The notes: generated by a model from the sequence alone, not told the origin. DNA of 35,383 nucleotides from Candidatus Caenarcanales bacterium (GCA_030065015.1 JASJDU010000005.1:1-35383), one strand, 5' to 3'; positions 24,452 through 33,323 are shown, counted from the stretch's first letter. Numbers and translations: made by a program.

Positions 24452-26055
24452 TTAAACTTAAAATGTTTTTTCTTAAACATTGACTCAAAGGGAGAAGGAA
24501 TAACTTTTTTTACATCCGACCAAAAATGTTGAAATTCTCTCTTTGGTTTTAATGAAAACTTAGCTTCTTCAATCCACAAATCAGAAGTAGGATGAAACTT
24601 CATCTGTTGACCAACTGAAATTAATTTACTGGTGCTTAAAGTTACCTCTTTAGCTTCTTTTTTCTGATTGTTTTGAACACTAGAAACCGTTTCCAGCAAA
24701 AGACTGGACATCGAAGAGTCAACTAATTTTTCTATATCAGCGGATGTTTGTAAGTTATTTCCAAGCATTCTGATTACTTCGTTTGAATTGATATTTTTAG
24801 GTTTTAATGCTGGGCTTTGCTTTGAATTGAGAATTATATTTAATATGTCTACTTTTTCTTCGAAACTTGGAGGATTTATAAAAATATGCTTATCAATCTT
24901 TCCAGTACTTAAATAACTGGAATCAATAAACCAAGGACAATTTGTAGTAGCAACAATTCCAATTTGATTATTCAAAGAAAAATTGCCATTTAATAATTCC
25001 AACAGACTGTTAAATAAGTTAAACCTGAAAAAGAACGACTCGTTATTACTGAGTTCGCTCTCTTTGCTATGAGACAGCCATATGAATTCATCTAAATATA
25101 TGATTGATGGCTTGCATTCCCTCGCGTATTGGATCAAATGATAGAGCTTAAGTTCAGACTCTTCAAAACTTAAATCCAAGAAATCTGAAGGCTTAATTGG
25201 CAAAAAATTAATTTCAGAATCTGAGGCAAGTGCTCTACACAAATATGTTTTACCGCAACCTGAAGGTCCGTATAGCAAAATCTTAGGGTTTGAAGATTTG
25301 CCATACATAGAGCATAACTGTGGATTCTTTATTGGGAGAATTAAATCTTGAATGAGAGATTGCTTTGCCTTCTTTAAGCCACCCACTTGATCTAATGTGA
25401 CTATTTTTTGGACTTGATTTAAATCTTCCTTTTCACGCTCAGGTTGTTTACTCTCTGAGGGAGCTTGAGGAGGAATTGGCAAACCAGATTGACCTTGCAA
25501 TGCCGAGCTTGCAGCTATTAATTGTGAAATCTCAAGAACAATATAGTGTGATTGCTTAACTTGAGAACCGTTAATATCTTGAGTCGCAATATTATCGTTA
25601 AATTGTTTTTGTTCTTTGGTTTTATTCTGCTTGGTTGGCAGATTTTGACGAATATATTTCAGAAAAGGGATTTCGGACTGTAAAAGAGAAGAATCTTGAG
25701 CAATTGCAAAGTCAAGCCATCTAGAGGCCTCTTTAAAACTGGCTCTTTGAGCCAAAATTTTTGCAAAAACAAGAGCTTGCTCTTTATTTAGCTTTGTATC
25801 GGGAATGGATGACAAAAGATTCATATAAGAATAAGCTTTATCAAATGAATTCTGCTGCCAGTGGATTTTGGCTAATCCCCACAGGGAATTGGATGCTTTA
25901 GGGTTACTTTGAACAACAGCGTTAAATAGATTCTCTGCTTTAGATAAATTACCTTGAGCTAAAAATAAAAATGCTAATTGTTCCTTAATCTCTTGATTTG
26001 CGGGAGACTCCGTAAGTTTTTCTTCTAAGATCTTAATTAGTTCTTTTGGGTTCAT
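24448..26055 (-). CDS. TPR-AAA ATPase with altered second region of homology
   Basis: A 535-residue protein. Two or three TPR-like repeats (about 2-125; for example LAFLFLAQGNLSKAENLFN) are followed by a Gln/Lys/Pro-rich linker (about 140-215). A classic AAA module then begins with DQVGGLKKAKQSL (222-234). Walker A GPSGCGKT is at 263-270, Walker B IIYLDEF at 318-324, and sensor 1 ATTN at 369-372. Where AAA proteins have 'LRPGRFDR', this reads LSTGKIDK (382-389), so both arginine-finger positions are Ser and Lys. ATP binding looks intact, but inter-subunit activation would be unusual. It is coupled to carA by ATGA. Substrate and role unknown. Confidence 0.88.
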   Translation of the reverse strand: MNPKELIKILEEKLTESPANQEIKEQLAFLFLAQGNLSKAENLFNAVVQSNPKASNSLWGLAKIHWQQNSFDKAYSYMNLLSSIPDTKLNKEQALVFAKILAQRASFKEASRWLDFAIAQDSSLLQSEIPFLKYIRQNLPTKQNKTKEQKQFNDNIATQDINGSQVKQSHYIVLEISQLIAASSALQGQSGLPIPPQAPSESKQPEREKEDLNQVQKIVTLDQVGGLKKAKQSLIQDLILPIKNPQLCSMYGKSSNPKILLYGPSGCGKTYLCRALASDSEINFLPIKPSDFLDLSFEESELKLYHLIQYARECKPSIIYLDEFIWLSHSKESELSNNESFFFRFNLFNSLLELLNGNFSLNNQIGIVATTNCPWFIDSSYLSTGKIDKHIFINPPSFEEKVDILNIILNSKQSPALKPKNINSNEVIRMLGNNLQTSADIEKLVDSSMSSLLLETVSSVQNNQKKEAKEVTLSTSKLISVGQQMKFHPTSDLWIEEAKFSLKPKREFQHFWSDVKKVIPSPFESMFKKKHFKFK

Positions 26056-26145
26056 GTTTTATTAGTTATATATAAAACTTATTTGAGAACTTTCAACTTC
26101 TAGAGAATAATTTACTCTCTAAAGAACTGAAAACTATTATAGAAT

Positions 26146-26158
26146 TTCCATTATGGAA
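26146..26158. repeat. 13-base palindrome upstream of nuoD
   Basis: TTCCAT-T-ATGGAA, 25 bases before the nuoD ATG, in the divergent gap to the AAA gene. It could be an operator; the evidence is symmetry only. Confidence 0.3.
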
Positions 26159-26183
26159 TTAAATTATAGCTTATTTTAGACTT

Positions 26184-27329
26184 ATGACAGCAATCTTGCC
26201 AGATCTTAAAACCGAAGAAATGGTTATTAATATGGGTCCTCACCACCCTGCGACCCATGGAGTTCTGAGATTAAAGTTAAAACTTGACGGAGAGTTTGTA
26301 AAAGAGGTTGAACCTGTAATTGGTTATCTGCACAGAGCCTTAGAAAAACTGGGTGAGCAGCGTAATTACTTTAACTACCAAGTTGACATAGATAGAGTTG
26401 ACTATCTTGCAGGAATGCATAACAACGAGGCCTTCTCAATGGCCATTGAAAATCTTGTTGGGCTTGAAGTACCCGAAAGAGCAAAATATATCCGAGTAAT
26501 ATGCTCTGAACTCAATAGAATTACATCACATCTTTTATGGATTGGTACTTGCCTTATAGATATGGGTGCCATGATGGGTTTTCCTTTTTACCCTTTTCGA
26601 GAGAGAGACAGAATTCTTAACTTTCTGGAAGAAATTTCTGGACAAAGGATGATGTTTAATTTCATTCGCATTGGAGGGGTTCATCGCGATACTTCCGCAA
26701 AATGGTTAAATGAGGTTCGTAAGTTTTGCTCAGAAGAATTTCCTTCTAGAGTAGCTGAGTATGAAGCTATTGCTAACGAAAATCCGATTTTCAAAAGCAG
26801 AATGCAAGATATTGGCTTTATGCCGAAAGATGTTGCATTGAGCTATAACGTGACAGGTCCATCACTTCGAGCGTCTGGAGTGAATCTAGATCTAAGAAAA
26901 ACCGAAGATTATTCCGTGTATTCAAAATTTGATTTTATATCTCCGACTGCAACAAAAGGCGATTGTTATACAAGATACATATGTAGAGTAAAAGAGCTCT
27001 ATGAATCAGCGAAAATTGTGGTACAAGCTATAGACTCACTTCCCGAAGGGCCAATATCAGCAAAGAAAATTCTCCCCGGATTAAAACCACCTAAAGGTGA
27101 GACTTATGCTGCAGTTGAATCCGCAAGAGGACACTTGGGGGTTTATGTGGTCAGCGACGGAAGTTCAAGTCCATATAGAGTTCGCTGGCATTCTCCGTCA
27201 TTTAACAACGTTTCTGTTCTTCCATACTTATTAACAAAAGGTGGGCCTGATGAGAGTAATTTACGAATTTCTGATGTGATGGCCTGTATTGCGAGTATTG
27301 ATTTTATTATGCCTGATGTTGATAGGTAA
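26184..27329 (+). CDS. nuoD: NADH-quinone oxidoreductase subunit D (49 kDa subunit)
   Basis: A peripheral-arm subunit of complex I that forms much of the quinone-binding cavity. It has INMGPHHPATHGVLRL (about 15-30), with the His residues of the quinone pocket, and EPVIGYLHRALEKL (about 44-57). YIRVICSELNRITSHLLW, GPSLRASGVNLDLR, and the C-terminal ASIDFIMPDVDR are also typical. The 381 residues are slightly shorter than many but complete at both ends. No other nuo/ndh gene is adjacent; the homologous ndhH is likewise solitary in many cyanobacteria. This implies complex I elsewhere in the genome and a respiratory metabolism. Confidence 0.95.
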   Translation: MTAILPDLKTEEMVINMGPHHPATHGVLRLKLKLDGEFVKEVEPVIGYLHRALEKLGEQRNYFNYQVDIDRVDYLAGMHNNEAFSMAIENLVGLEVPERAKYIRVICSELNRITSHLLWIGTCLIDMGAMMGFPFYPFRERDRILNFLEEISGQRMMFNFIRIGGVHRDTSAKWLNEVRKFCSEEFPSRVAEYEAIANENPIFKSRMQDIGFMPKDVALSYNVTGPSLRASGVNLDLRKTEDYSVYSKFDFISPTATKGDCYTRYICRVKELYESAKIVVQAIDSLPEGPISAKKILPGLKPPKGETYAAVESARGHLGVYVVSDGSSSPYRVRWHSPSFNNVSVLPYLLTKGGPDESNLRISDVMACIASIDFIMPDVDR

Positions 27330-27430
27330 TCTTTAGTAAAAATCAATTAAGGTAAAAGAATTGTATCTTTGTCTCTGTAATTGATCAAAAAGACAGGCCT
27401 AATGAGTTTAAAGATGAATTCATCTCAAAT

Positions 27431-28294
27431 TTATGCTATTTCACTAACTCCCTTTGATCCAAGTTTAATTTCTATAGGATGAAAAGACATTTCAAGAGAA
27501 AAATCTTTTTGATTTTTCTTCTTAATATATTCATAATAGTCTATTGCATAATCAATAACCGCAATGAGTCTATCTTCTTTATTTAATAATTCAAAATGCT
27601 CCTGCTGAAGAGTACCTATCGAATCCTGCTCCTTGATCCCAAAAAACCTTTTTAAAGCTAACTCTGTTTGAGGAAAGAGAGTTCCATCTTCGTTGTATTG
27701 TCCAAGAACTGCATAGTTTAAAATATGATTCATCTCTGAAGGAGTACTACTTACTAAATGTTTAAGTTTACCTTCTTGAAACCTATTCTTTACGTATTTC
27801 CAAGAACGTATCTTTGTATTTATAGTGGTCAGAAGTTTTTTTTGTTTTTTTTCATGTTCTTCTAATACTGATCTGTATTTCAACTTAAGAGAATCTATAA
27901 ATTTGTTCGCGCTCTCAATATGATTACTAGTTTTTTCGTATAATAAGCTAGCAATTTTGATGTCTTCTTTTGATTCCAAATATTTTTGCAGAGACATTAG
28001 AACTCCCTGTTGAGATTTCAATCTTCGAATTTGAGAGTTTGTATCTTGAATAATTTCATCGATTTGAGCCTTGGTAAAATCTTTACGAATTATGCCTTTA
28101 CCATTGTAATTCACCCATTCCTTGAATTTATAGAATTTCAGATTGTAAGCACTGTGCTCACCAAATCTTTCCGAAATATTAAGTTCATTTAAAATTTCTG
28201 AAGATTCATTAACCAACATACGTTCTTCAATACGTTGAGATAAGTAGTTTACAAACGGGTTGTAAGTTAACAAGTTTCTTAAATGTATAGCCAT
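27431..28294 (-). CDS. Hypothetical protein with central coiled coil, 287 residues
   Basis: Not recognised. It is soluble, with no signal or membrane helix. The N-terminal 80 residues look globular (EHSAYNLKFYKFKEWVNY at about 46-63). A long helical region rich in Lys, Glu, Gln and Leu (about 85-175) is predicted coiled coil by eye. A C-terminal helical domain carries ALKRFFGIKEQDS and LIAVIDYAIDYYEYIKKK (about 244-261). ATG 28294 follows a weak GGGA. A 7-base inverted repeat lies just upstream. It is a single gene divergent from the sigma factor gene, which may hint at a regulatory pairing (inference only). Confidence 0.75.
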   Translation of the reverse strand: MAIHLRNLLTYNPFVNYLSQRIEERMLVNESSEILNELNISERFGEHSAYNLKFYKFKEWVNYNGKGIIRKDFTKAQIDEIIQDTNSQIRRLKSQQGVLMSLQKYLESKEDIKIASLLYEKTSNHIESANKFIDSLKLKYRSVLEEHEKKQKKLLTTINTKIRSWKYVKNRFQEGKLKHLVSSTPSEMNHILNYAVLGQYNEDGTLFPQTELALKRFFGIKEQDSIGTLQQEHFELLNKEDRLIAVIDYAIDYYEYIKKKNQKDFSLEMSFHPIEIKLGSKGVSEIA

Positions 28295-28632
28295 ATTTGA
28301 ATCCCAATTTACAATAGAGAAATCCCTATTGTTACAATTAGTCTATTTAAATTAAGATTTTGTTAGTTTTATTACGATTAGATGTTTGGGTTCTTCATAT
28401 TAGGAAAACACTATTCAACTAATAAAAATCAAAGTTTTCATTATGAGTGAAAATATTCAAATTTTACGGTTTACTTCTAAAAGATTTTTTGTACTTCAAA
28501 AGCATAGTTAAATTACAGGGCAAACTTTCAAAAGTCCGAAAAGACCCTTTTGAAAAGAGTGATTCAGTTGAACGAATGACTCAATAGACAAACATTTCTA
28601 CAAATATAGAGTAGTAAGTTTGTTATTGAGAC
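28295..28632. other. Divergent regulatory gap with two inverted repeats
   Basis: A gap of 338 bases without a gene between the coiled-coil gene (minus) and the sigma factor gene (plus). It holds ACAATAG-N8-CTATTGT (28311-28332) next to the minus-strand gene and TTTCAAAAG-N12-CTTTTGAAA (28526-28555) in front of the sigma gene. I find no consensus -35/-10 pair for the sigma gene. Confidence 0.5.
28526..28555. repeat. Perfect 9-base inverted repeat upstream of sigma factor gene
   Basis: TTTCAAAAG (28526-28534) and CTTTTGAAA (28547-28555) with a 12-base spacer, ending 77 bases before the ATG at 28633. It could be an operator or, in RNA, a leader hairpin. Confidence 0.5.
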
Positions 28633-29424
28633 ATGAAAATAAGCAAGCCAAGCAAAAAACTATTTAAAGCAGAGCACAATGGTGAGAGTTGTATTTGCAA
28701 CTCGCTCTTAGATGGAGAATTTTTCCAAGGAAGACAAAAAGATATTGAAAATAACATAAAACTAGTTCAGCAGATTGTGAACAAATTCGTTTATATGAAA
28801 GGAAGACATTTAGACGAGGAAGATTTGGTTAGTTACGGAACAATTGGGCTTATTGAAGCAATTGATAAATACAAAGCGAGCAAAGGGAAAAATTTTGCTG
28901 CTTTTGCAGCCCCAAGAATTAAAGGAGCAATACTGGATCACTTAAGGGTCACTGATTGCCTAAGTAGAACGTCTAGAAAAAAAGTAAAAGCTCTAACTAA
29001 TTCAATTAATCAACTTGAAGCGGAGCTGGGTTATACACCATCCAATCTCCAAATTGCTGAAAAGATGGATATTAGTTTTGAGGAGCTTAATAAAATCCAA
29101 AGAGAAGCAGCTGTATCAACTTTTTCTTTGGATATTAATTTAACTGATGATTCAGAAGAAACCTGGATAAATCAAATTGCCGATTCACGAGCTACCCCAG
29201 AACAAAACTGCGAAAAAAATAATTTTAAAGAGAATCTCATAAAAGCAATTGATTCTTTACCTGAAAGAGAAAGAATGGTGATTGGTTTGTATCATTACAG
29301 GAATTTTACAATGAAAGAAATAGCTTCTACCTTAAACGTTTCTGAGTCTAGAACATGTCAGATTCACAATAGAGCGATTTCTATTTTAAGAAGCAAACTA
29401 GAAAATTATTCTTACTCAGATTAA
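28633..29424 (+). CDS. Alternative sigma factor, FliA/WhiG-like sigma70 family
   Basis: A 263-residue sigma factor lacking region 1. Region 2 is at about 35-105, with DEEDLVSYGTIGLIEAIDKY and FAAFAAPRIKGAILDHLR; the latter is typical of FliA/WhiG/SigD rather than RpoD. Region 3 is at about 115-165, with LEAELGYTPSNLQIAEKM. Region 4 is at about 200-258, with SLPERERMVIGLYHYRNF and the helix-turn-helix TMKEIASTLNVSESRTCQIH. In other bacteria this family drives motility or differentiation genes. No flagellar, chemotaxis or anti-sigma (FlgM) gene is nearby, so its regulon is unknown. Start ATG 28633. Confidence 0.9.
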   Translation: MKISKPSKKLFKAEHNGESCICNSLLDGEFFQGRQKDIENNIKLVQQIVNKFVYMKGRHLDEEDLVSYGTIGLIEAIDKYKASKGKNFAAFAAPRIKGAILDHLRVTDCLSRTSRKKVKALTNSINQLEAELGYTPSNLQIAEKMDISFEELNKIQREAAVSTFSLDINLTDDSEETWINQIADSRATPEQNCEKNNFKENLIKAIDSLPERERMVIGLYHYRNFTMKEIASTLNVSESRTCQIHNRAISILRSKLENYSYSD

Positions 29425-29440
29425 AACTAAATTAAATTTC

Positions 29441-30652
29441 TTATATTTTATCCAGAGCGGCAACACCGGGAAGGGTTTTCCCTTCGAGGAACTCTAAACT
29501 AGCACCACCACCGGTACTAATGTGTCCGAAATCTTTATCTGTAAACCCAAATTTAGCAACCGCAGCAGCAGAGTCACCACCACCAATAACGGTTTTTCCC
29601 CCATTTGCTTGTACTTTAGTTAAAGCTTCCGCTATAGCTTTGGAACCCGAAGCAAATCTATCATCTTCGAAAATACCAACTGGCCCATTCCATAAAATCG
29701 TTTTGGATTCAGAAATGTAACGACTAAAGTTTTCACAAGTTATCGGGCCAACATCACATCCTTCCAACTCATCGTCAATTTGTCCAGCTAAAACTGGTTG
29801 TGGAACTTCTGATTTGTTATTGAAATCTTTGATACACAAGTTATCATCTGGAAGGATGAAGGCAGTACCCTTATCTTTTGCTTTTTGTATTAACTCTGAG
29901 GCTAGTGATAATTTATCATCCTCACAAATTGATTTACCTATCTTTCCGCCCCTTGCCTTAATAAAGGTATAAGCCATACCACCACCAACCAAAACAACAT
30001 CACTTTTTTCAATCAACGAATCAAGGATGTCTATTTTAGAAGAAACTTTACTTCCTCCAATAATGCTGGTGAAAGGTCTTTCAGGTCTTTGTAACAAATT
30101 GCCCAATTCTGTAATTTCTTTCTCCATTAAAAAACCTGCAACGGACGGTTTAAGAAATTTTGCCACACCAGTAGTGCTTGCGTGAGCTCTATGTGCCGAT
30201 CCAAAGGCGTCATTAACATATAACTCTCCGAGAGAGGCCAGTTTCTTGCTAAAACCTTCTTCATTAGTTTCCTCTTCAGAGTAAAAGCGAACGTTTTCTA
30301 AAAGGCATATTTCAGCTTCGTCTAATGAATTAACTACTGACTCAGCCTCAGGACCAATGCAATCAGATGCAAACTTTACTTCTTTTCGTATAAGACTGCC
30401 TAATTCAAGTGCAACTGGCTTAAGAGAATATTTCAAATCTTTCTTGCCTTTAGGCCTCCCAAAGTGACTCATCAAAATGACTTTGCAGTTTTTCTTTAAC
30501 AGAAACTCAATAGTAGGAAGGCATGCTTTCAACCTAGTAGTATCAGTTACCTTGCCATCTTGCATTGGAACATTGAAGTCAACTCTTACTAAAACTCTTT
30601 TTCCTTCAATTTGTGAGTTTTTTAAATCTTCCATTCCGAATACTTGCTGCAT
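29441..30652 (-). CDS. pgk: Phosphoglycerate kinase
   Basis: Glycolytic enzyme transferring phosphate from 1,3-bisphosphoglycerate to ADP. The N-terminal signature RVLVRVDFNVPMQDGKVTD is at about 19-37. VILMSHFGRPKG (about 58-69), LLENVRFYSEEE, NDAFGSAHRAHAST, GGSKVSSKIDIL, LWNGPVGIFE and the C-terminal GGGDSAAAVAKFG and HISTGGGASLEFLEG complete it. Length 403 is normal. ATG 30652. Ends 16 bases from the sigma gene stop in convergent orientation. gap and tpiA are not adjacent, but gpmI, the next glycolytic enzyme, is one gene away in the same direction. Confidence 0.97.
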   Translation of the reverse strand: MQQVFGMEDLKNSQIEGKRVLVRVDFNVPMQDGKVTDTTRLKACLPTIEFLLKKNCKVILMSHFGRPKGKKDLKYSLKPVALELGSLIRKEVKFASDCIGPEAESVVNSLDEAEICLLENVRFYSEEETNEEGFSKKLASLGELYVNDAFGSAHRAHASTTGVAKFLKPSVAGFLMEKEITELGNLLQRPERPFTSIIGGSKVSSKIDILDSLIEKSDVVLVGGGMAYTFIKARGGKIGKSICEDDKLSLASELIQKAKDKGTAFILPDDNLCIKDFNNKSEVPQPVLAGQIDDELEGCDVGPITCENFSRYISESKTILWNGPVGIFEDDRFASGSKAIAEALTKVQANGGKTVIGGGDSAAAVAKFGFTDKDFGHISTGGGASLEFLEGKTLPGVAALDKI

Positions 30653-30763
30653 AGTAAATTATCTGATGAGTTTTAGAGCCTTTTTTAAGTAAGTAAAAGT
30701 ATATCTGGGTATTTGCAAAAGTTGTGATTGCTATTTTGCTTTACATTTCTAATCTATTAATTA

Positions 30764-30797
30764 ATTAGTAAATAAAATGTCTCGTAAATTTACTAAT
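30764..30797. repeat. 10-base inverted repeat in pgk/30927 divergent gap
   Basis: ATTAGTAAAT (30764-30773) and ATTTACTAAT (30788-30797) with a 14-base spacer, 112 bases upstream of pgk and 129 bases upstream of the gene at 30927. AT-rich, so chance cannot be excluded. Confidence 0.35.
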
Positions 30798-30926
30798 CGA
30801 GAAAATAAAAGATATCTTAAATAAACTGAGTTATTAAGTCCAGTTGGATTCAATTCAGCTAATGTTATTTGGAGATCTCAAGTTTAAACAAAATATAACA
30901 AATCAAATGTTTATTTTACAGTTCAT

Positions 30927-31736
30927 ATGATTGCTATAAAAATTTCACCTTCCAGCCAAATACCTAACACAATTATTAAGCCGCGAGATAAAAGTGCAAA
31001 AAGAGAGTTTAACAGCCAAAGGTTAGAGAAAAAAAAACCTAAGTGCACAATTAGGCATCCATATTTATCAACATTGTCTTTCTCTCAAGAACTTAGAGAA
31101 AAATATTATTCATTGGAATCTCAAAATCCGAGAGACAAAACTGAAAATAATTCTCATCTAAAGAGTGGGGCAAGGATACGAAGTTACTCGTGGAAAGAAA
31201 CTAACCAGGAAGATCAGGAAATCAATTATGAGATAAGAAGACCAGACAATAGCTTTCCAATACTTTTAGAGAAAAAAATAGATTTCTCATCAAATATCTT
31301 ACAAACTAATACATATGTTCTCATTCCAGACAATGAAGGTTATGTTTCCATAGAAGGAAAAAAGTTTTTTCCTCTAGACAATGAATGTAAAATACAATTT
31401 TACTCAGAGAAAGAAGTTGCTGATAACTTACCCAAAAAACACAGAAGTTCAATTCACAAATTATTATTAGTTATCGGATCCATTAACCAAACATCCAATG
31501 AGATCAATCATGGTGTAGCTTACATTAACTCAAAGTACGAAAGGACTTTGTGGAAGCTTCCACAAGATTGGCAAATATATATCCAACCGATAAAAAATAT
31601 AAATAGGCATTTACTTGAAATATCTTTCTTAAAGCAGAAACTCTTTAAATCAAAGTTTTTCCGCTCATTTGCTTTGGTTTATCTAAATTCATTAAATTTA
31701 GGAGTGTTGGAGCCAAATCACATAGAGCACCGTTAG
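30927..31736 (+). CDS. Hypothetical protein, 269 residues, 3' end antisense to gpmI
   Basis: Not recognised. A very basic, low-complexity N-terminus (about 1-60, many Lys/Arg/Pro/Asn) precedes a probably beta-rich middle (NTYVLIPDNEGYVSIEGKKF, about 127-146). A second part contains HKLLLVIGSINQT and WKLPQDWQIYIQP (about 211-223). No signal peptide or membrane helix. Its last 92 bases overlap the 3' end of gpmI on the other strand; about 30 residues (FRSFALVYLNSLNLGV onward) are read antisense to the conserved gpmI C-terminus. This suggests loss of an earlier stop. It belongs with the other isolated plus-strand orphans. Confidence 0.7.
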   Translation: MIAIKISPSSQIPNTIIKPRDKSAKREFNSQRLEKKKPKCTIRHPYLSTLSFSQELREKYYSLESQNPRDKTENNSHLKSGARIRSYSWKETNQEDQEINYEIRRPDNSFPILLEKKIDFSSNILQTNTYVLIPDNEGYVSIEGKKFFPLDNECKIQFYSEKEVADNLPKKHRSSIHKLLLVIGSINQTSNEINHGVAYINSKYERTLWKLPQDWQIYIQPIKNINRHLLEISFLKQKLFKSKFFRSFALVYLNSLNLGVLEPNHIEHR

Positions 31737-33222
31737 ACATTTTTACATCTTTATTTTTGTTGCTAACTAAAATGCAAGGAACAGGATTGAGACTATGAGC
31801 TGTTCTTACTCCCCCATCTTCATTAACCATTTGGTCTGCATTTCCATGATCAGCAGTAATAACCAACGGAACCTCCATCTCTAAACAGGCATTAGTCACT
31901 TTTTCAATTGCAGAATCTAAATGTTGAATGGCTTCAGAAGCTGCATCAAAAATTCCAGAATGTCCCACCATGTCGGCGTTTGCAAAATTAGCAACAATCA
32001 AATCATATTTATCGTCTTTAATTGCTTGGGTTAATTTCTCTGCAACATCTGGAAGACTCATTTCTGGTTTCATATCGTAGGTTGCGACTTTCGGAGAAGG
32101 GATTAAAATTCTTTCTTCTCCTTCAAATGGCTTCTCTCTACCTTGATTAAAGAAACTTGTAACGTGTCTAAACTTTTCAGTCTCAGCAATTCTAAGCTGC
32201 CTGAGATTCAATGATGAAACATATTCTCCCAAGCTCATTGTTCTATCTTGTGGAGGTAGCTCACTATCGGTAAATGCAACTGGTACAACTGGTTTAGCCC
32301 CCTGTTCAATTTCATGGAGAGAACGGTCATATGTCGTTAGGCAGACATAATCAATTTGTGGAAAAATTTCTCTGTTAAAACCATCAAAGCTTTCTTGAGT
32401 TAATACAGTTGTAATTTGCCTTGCTCTATCCGGACGAAAGTTAAAGAAAATGACTCCATCACCATCAGTTATGCGGCTATCGATACCAGAAAATTTTGTT
32501 GGTTGAACGAATTCATCACTATTTTCTTGAGGTTCATATAATCCTTCAGACCGATTATAAGCTTCTTTGACTGCATTAACTGGAGACTTACTCTCCAAAC
32601 CCTCTCCTTTAATTAAAAGCCTCCAGTATTTTTCAATTCGGTCCCAATTGTTGTCTCTGTCCATTGCCCAATATCGTCCACAAACAGAACCAATCTTTCC
32701 TCTATTTAATTTACTCTCCAAACCCTCAAGCAAAGAGATGCTGTTTTTGGGTGGATCATCCCTTCCATCCAAAATTGGATGTACAAATAAATCAAGTTGT
32801 TCTCTTTCCGCCCACTCAATTAATGCATACATGTGCCCGAGGTGACTATGAACATCTCCTTCACTCAACAATCCAATGAGATGTAATTTGGATTTATTTT
32901 TTTTCAAATCCTTTAGAAGATTTAAAAGCTCTTTGTTTTCAAAAAAGCTTCCGTTTTTAATAGCTTCACTAATTAAAGTGAGTTTCTGTTTAGCAACTCT
33001 TCCAGCACCAATATTTTCATGTCCCACTTCAGAATTCCCCATAACTCCTTCCGGAAGGCCAACTGATTCACCGCAAGCTTCTAGTTGGCTATTGGGAAAT
33101 TCGTTGAGGAGTTTATTAAAAAACTTTGGTTGAACCGCTGAAATTGCACTTTCTTTTGGATTGGTATTTACGCCCCAGCCATCCAATATTAATAAAACCG
33201 ATTTACTTTTTTTTTCTGACAT
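31645..33222 (-). CDS. gpmI: 2,3-bisphosphoglycerate-independent phosphoglycerate mutase
   Basis: Manganese-dependent interconversion of 3- and 2-phosphoglycerate (alkaline phosphatase superfamily). LLILDGWGVN (about 10-19) carries the first metal ligand. GVMGNSEVGHENIGAGRV (about 59-76) holds the catalytic Ser; Glu stands at the position usually Leu or Thr after GH. HPILDGRDDPP, GRYWAMDRDNNWDR, FFNFRPDRARQ, ANADMVGHSG, ITADHGNAD and GVRTAHSLNPVP provide the remaining active-site and metal residues. Length 525 is slightly above average. ATG 33222. Its 3' end overlaps the plus-strand gene at 30927. Confidence 0.96.
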   Translation of the reverse strand: MSEKKSKSVLLILDGWGVNTNPKESAISAVQPKFFNKLLNEFPNSQLEACGESVGLPEGVMGNSEVGHENIGAGRVAKQKLTLISEAIKNGSFFENKELLNLLKDLKKNKSKLHLIGLLSEGDVHSHLGHMYALIEWAEREQLDLFVHPILDGRDDPPKNSISLLEGLESKLNRGKIGSVCGRYWAMDRDNNWDRIEKYWRLLIKGEGLESKSPVNAVKEAYNRSEGLYEPQENSDEFVQPTKFSGIDSRITDGDGVIFFNFRPDRARQITTVLTQESFDGFNREIFPQIDYVCLTTYDRSLHEIEQGAKPVVPVAFTDSELPPQDRTMSLGEYVSSLNLRQLRIAETEKFRHVTSFFNQGREKPFEGEERILIPSPKVATYDMKPEMSLPDVAEKLTQAIKDDKYDLIVANFANADMVGHSGIFDAASEAIQHLDSAIEKVTNACLEMEVPLVITADHGNADQMVNEDGGVRTAHSLNPVPCILVSNKNKDVKMSNGALCDLAPTLLNLMNLDKPKQMSGKTLI

Positions 33223-33294
33223 TGAAAATTAGAAGATTTGAATAAGTTGAATTGAAAAAAAATTTATGAGAACAAATAATTAACTAAAGACTTC

Positions 33295-33323
33295 TTTATA
33301 AATAAAAATCTTTAATTTAGAAT
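33295..33323 (+). promoter_or_regulatory. Predicted promoter for ctpA-ruvX
   Basis: -35 TTTATA (33295-33300), a 17-base spacer and -10 TAGAAT (33318-33323), 44 bases before the TTG start of ctpA. Confidence 0.4.
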
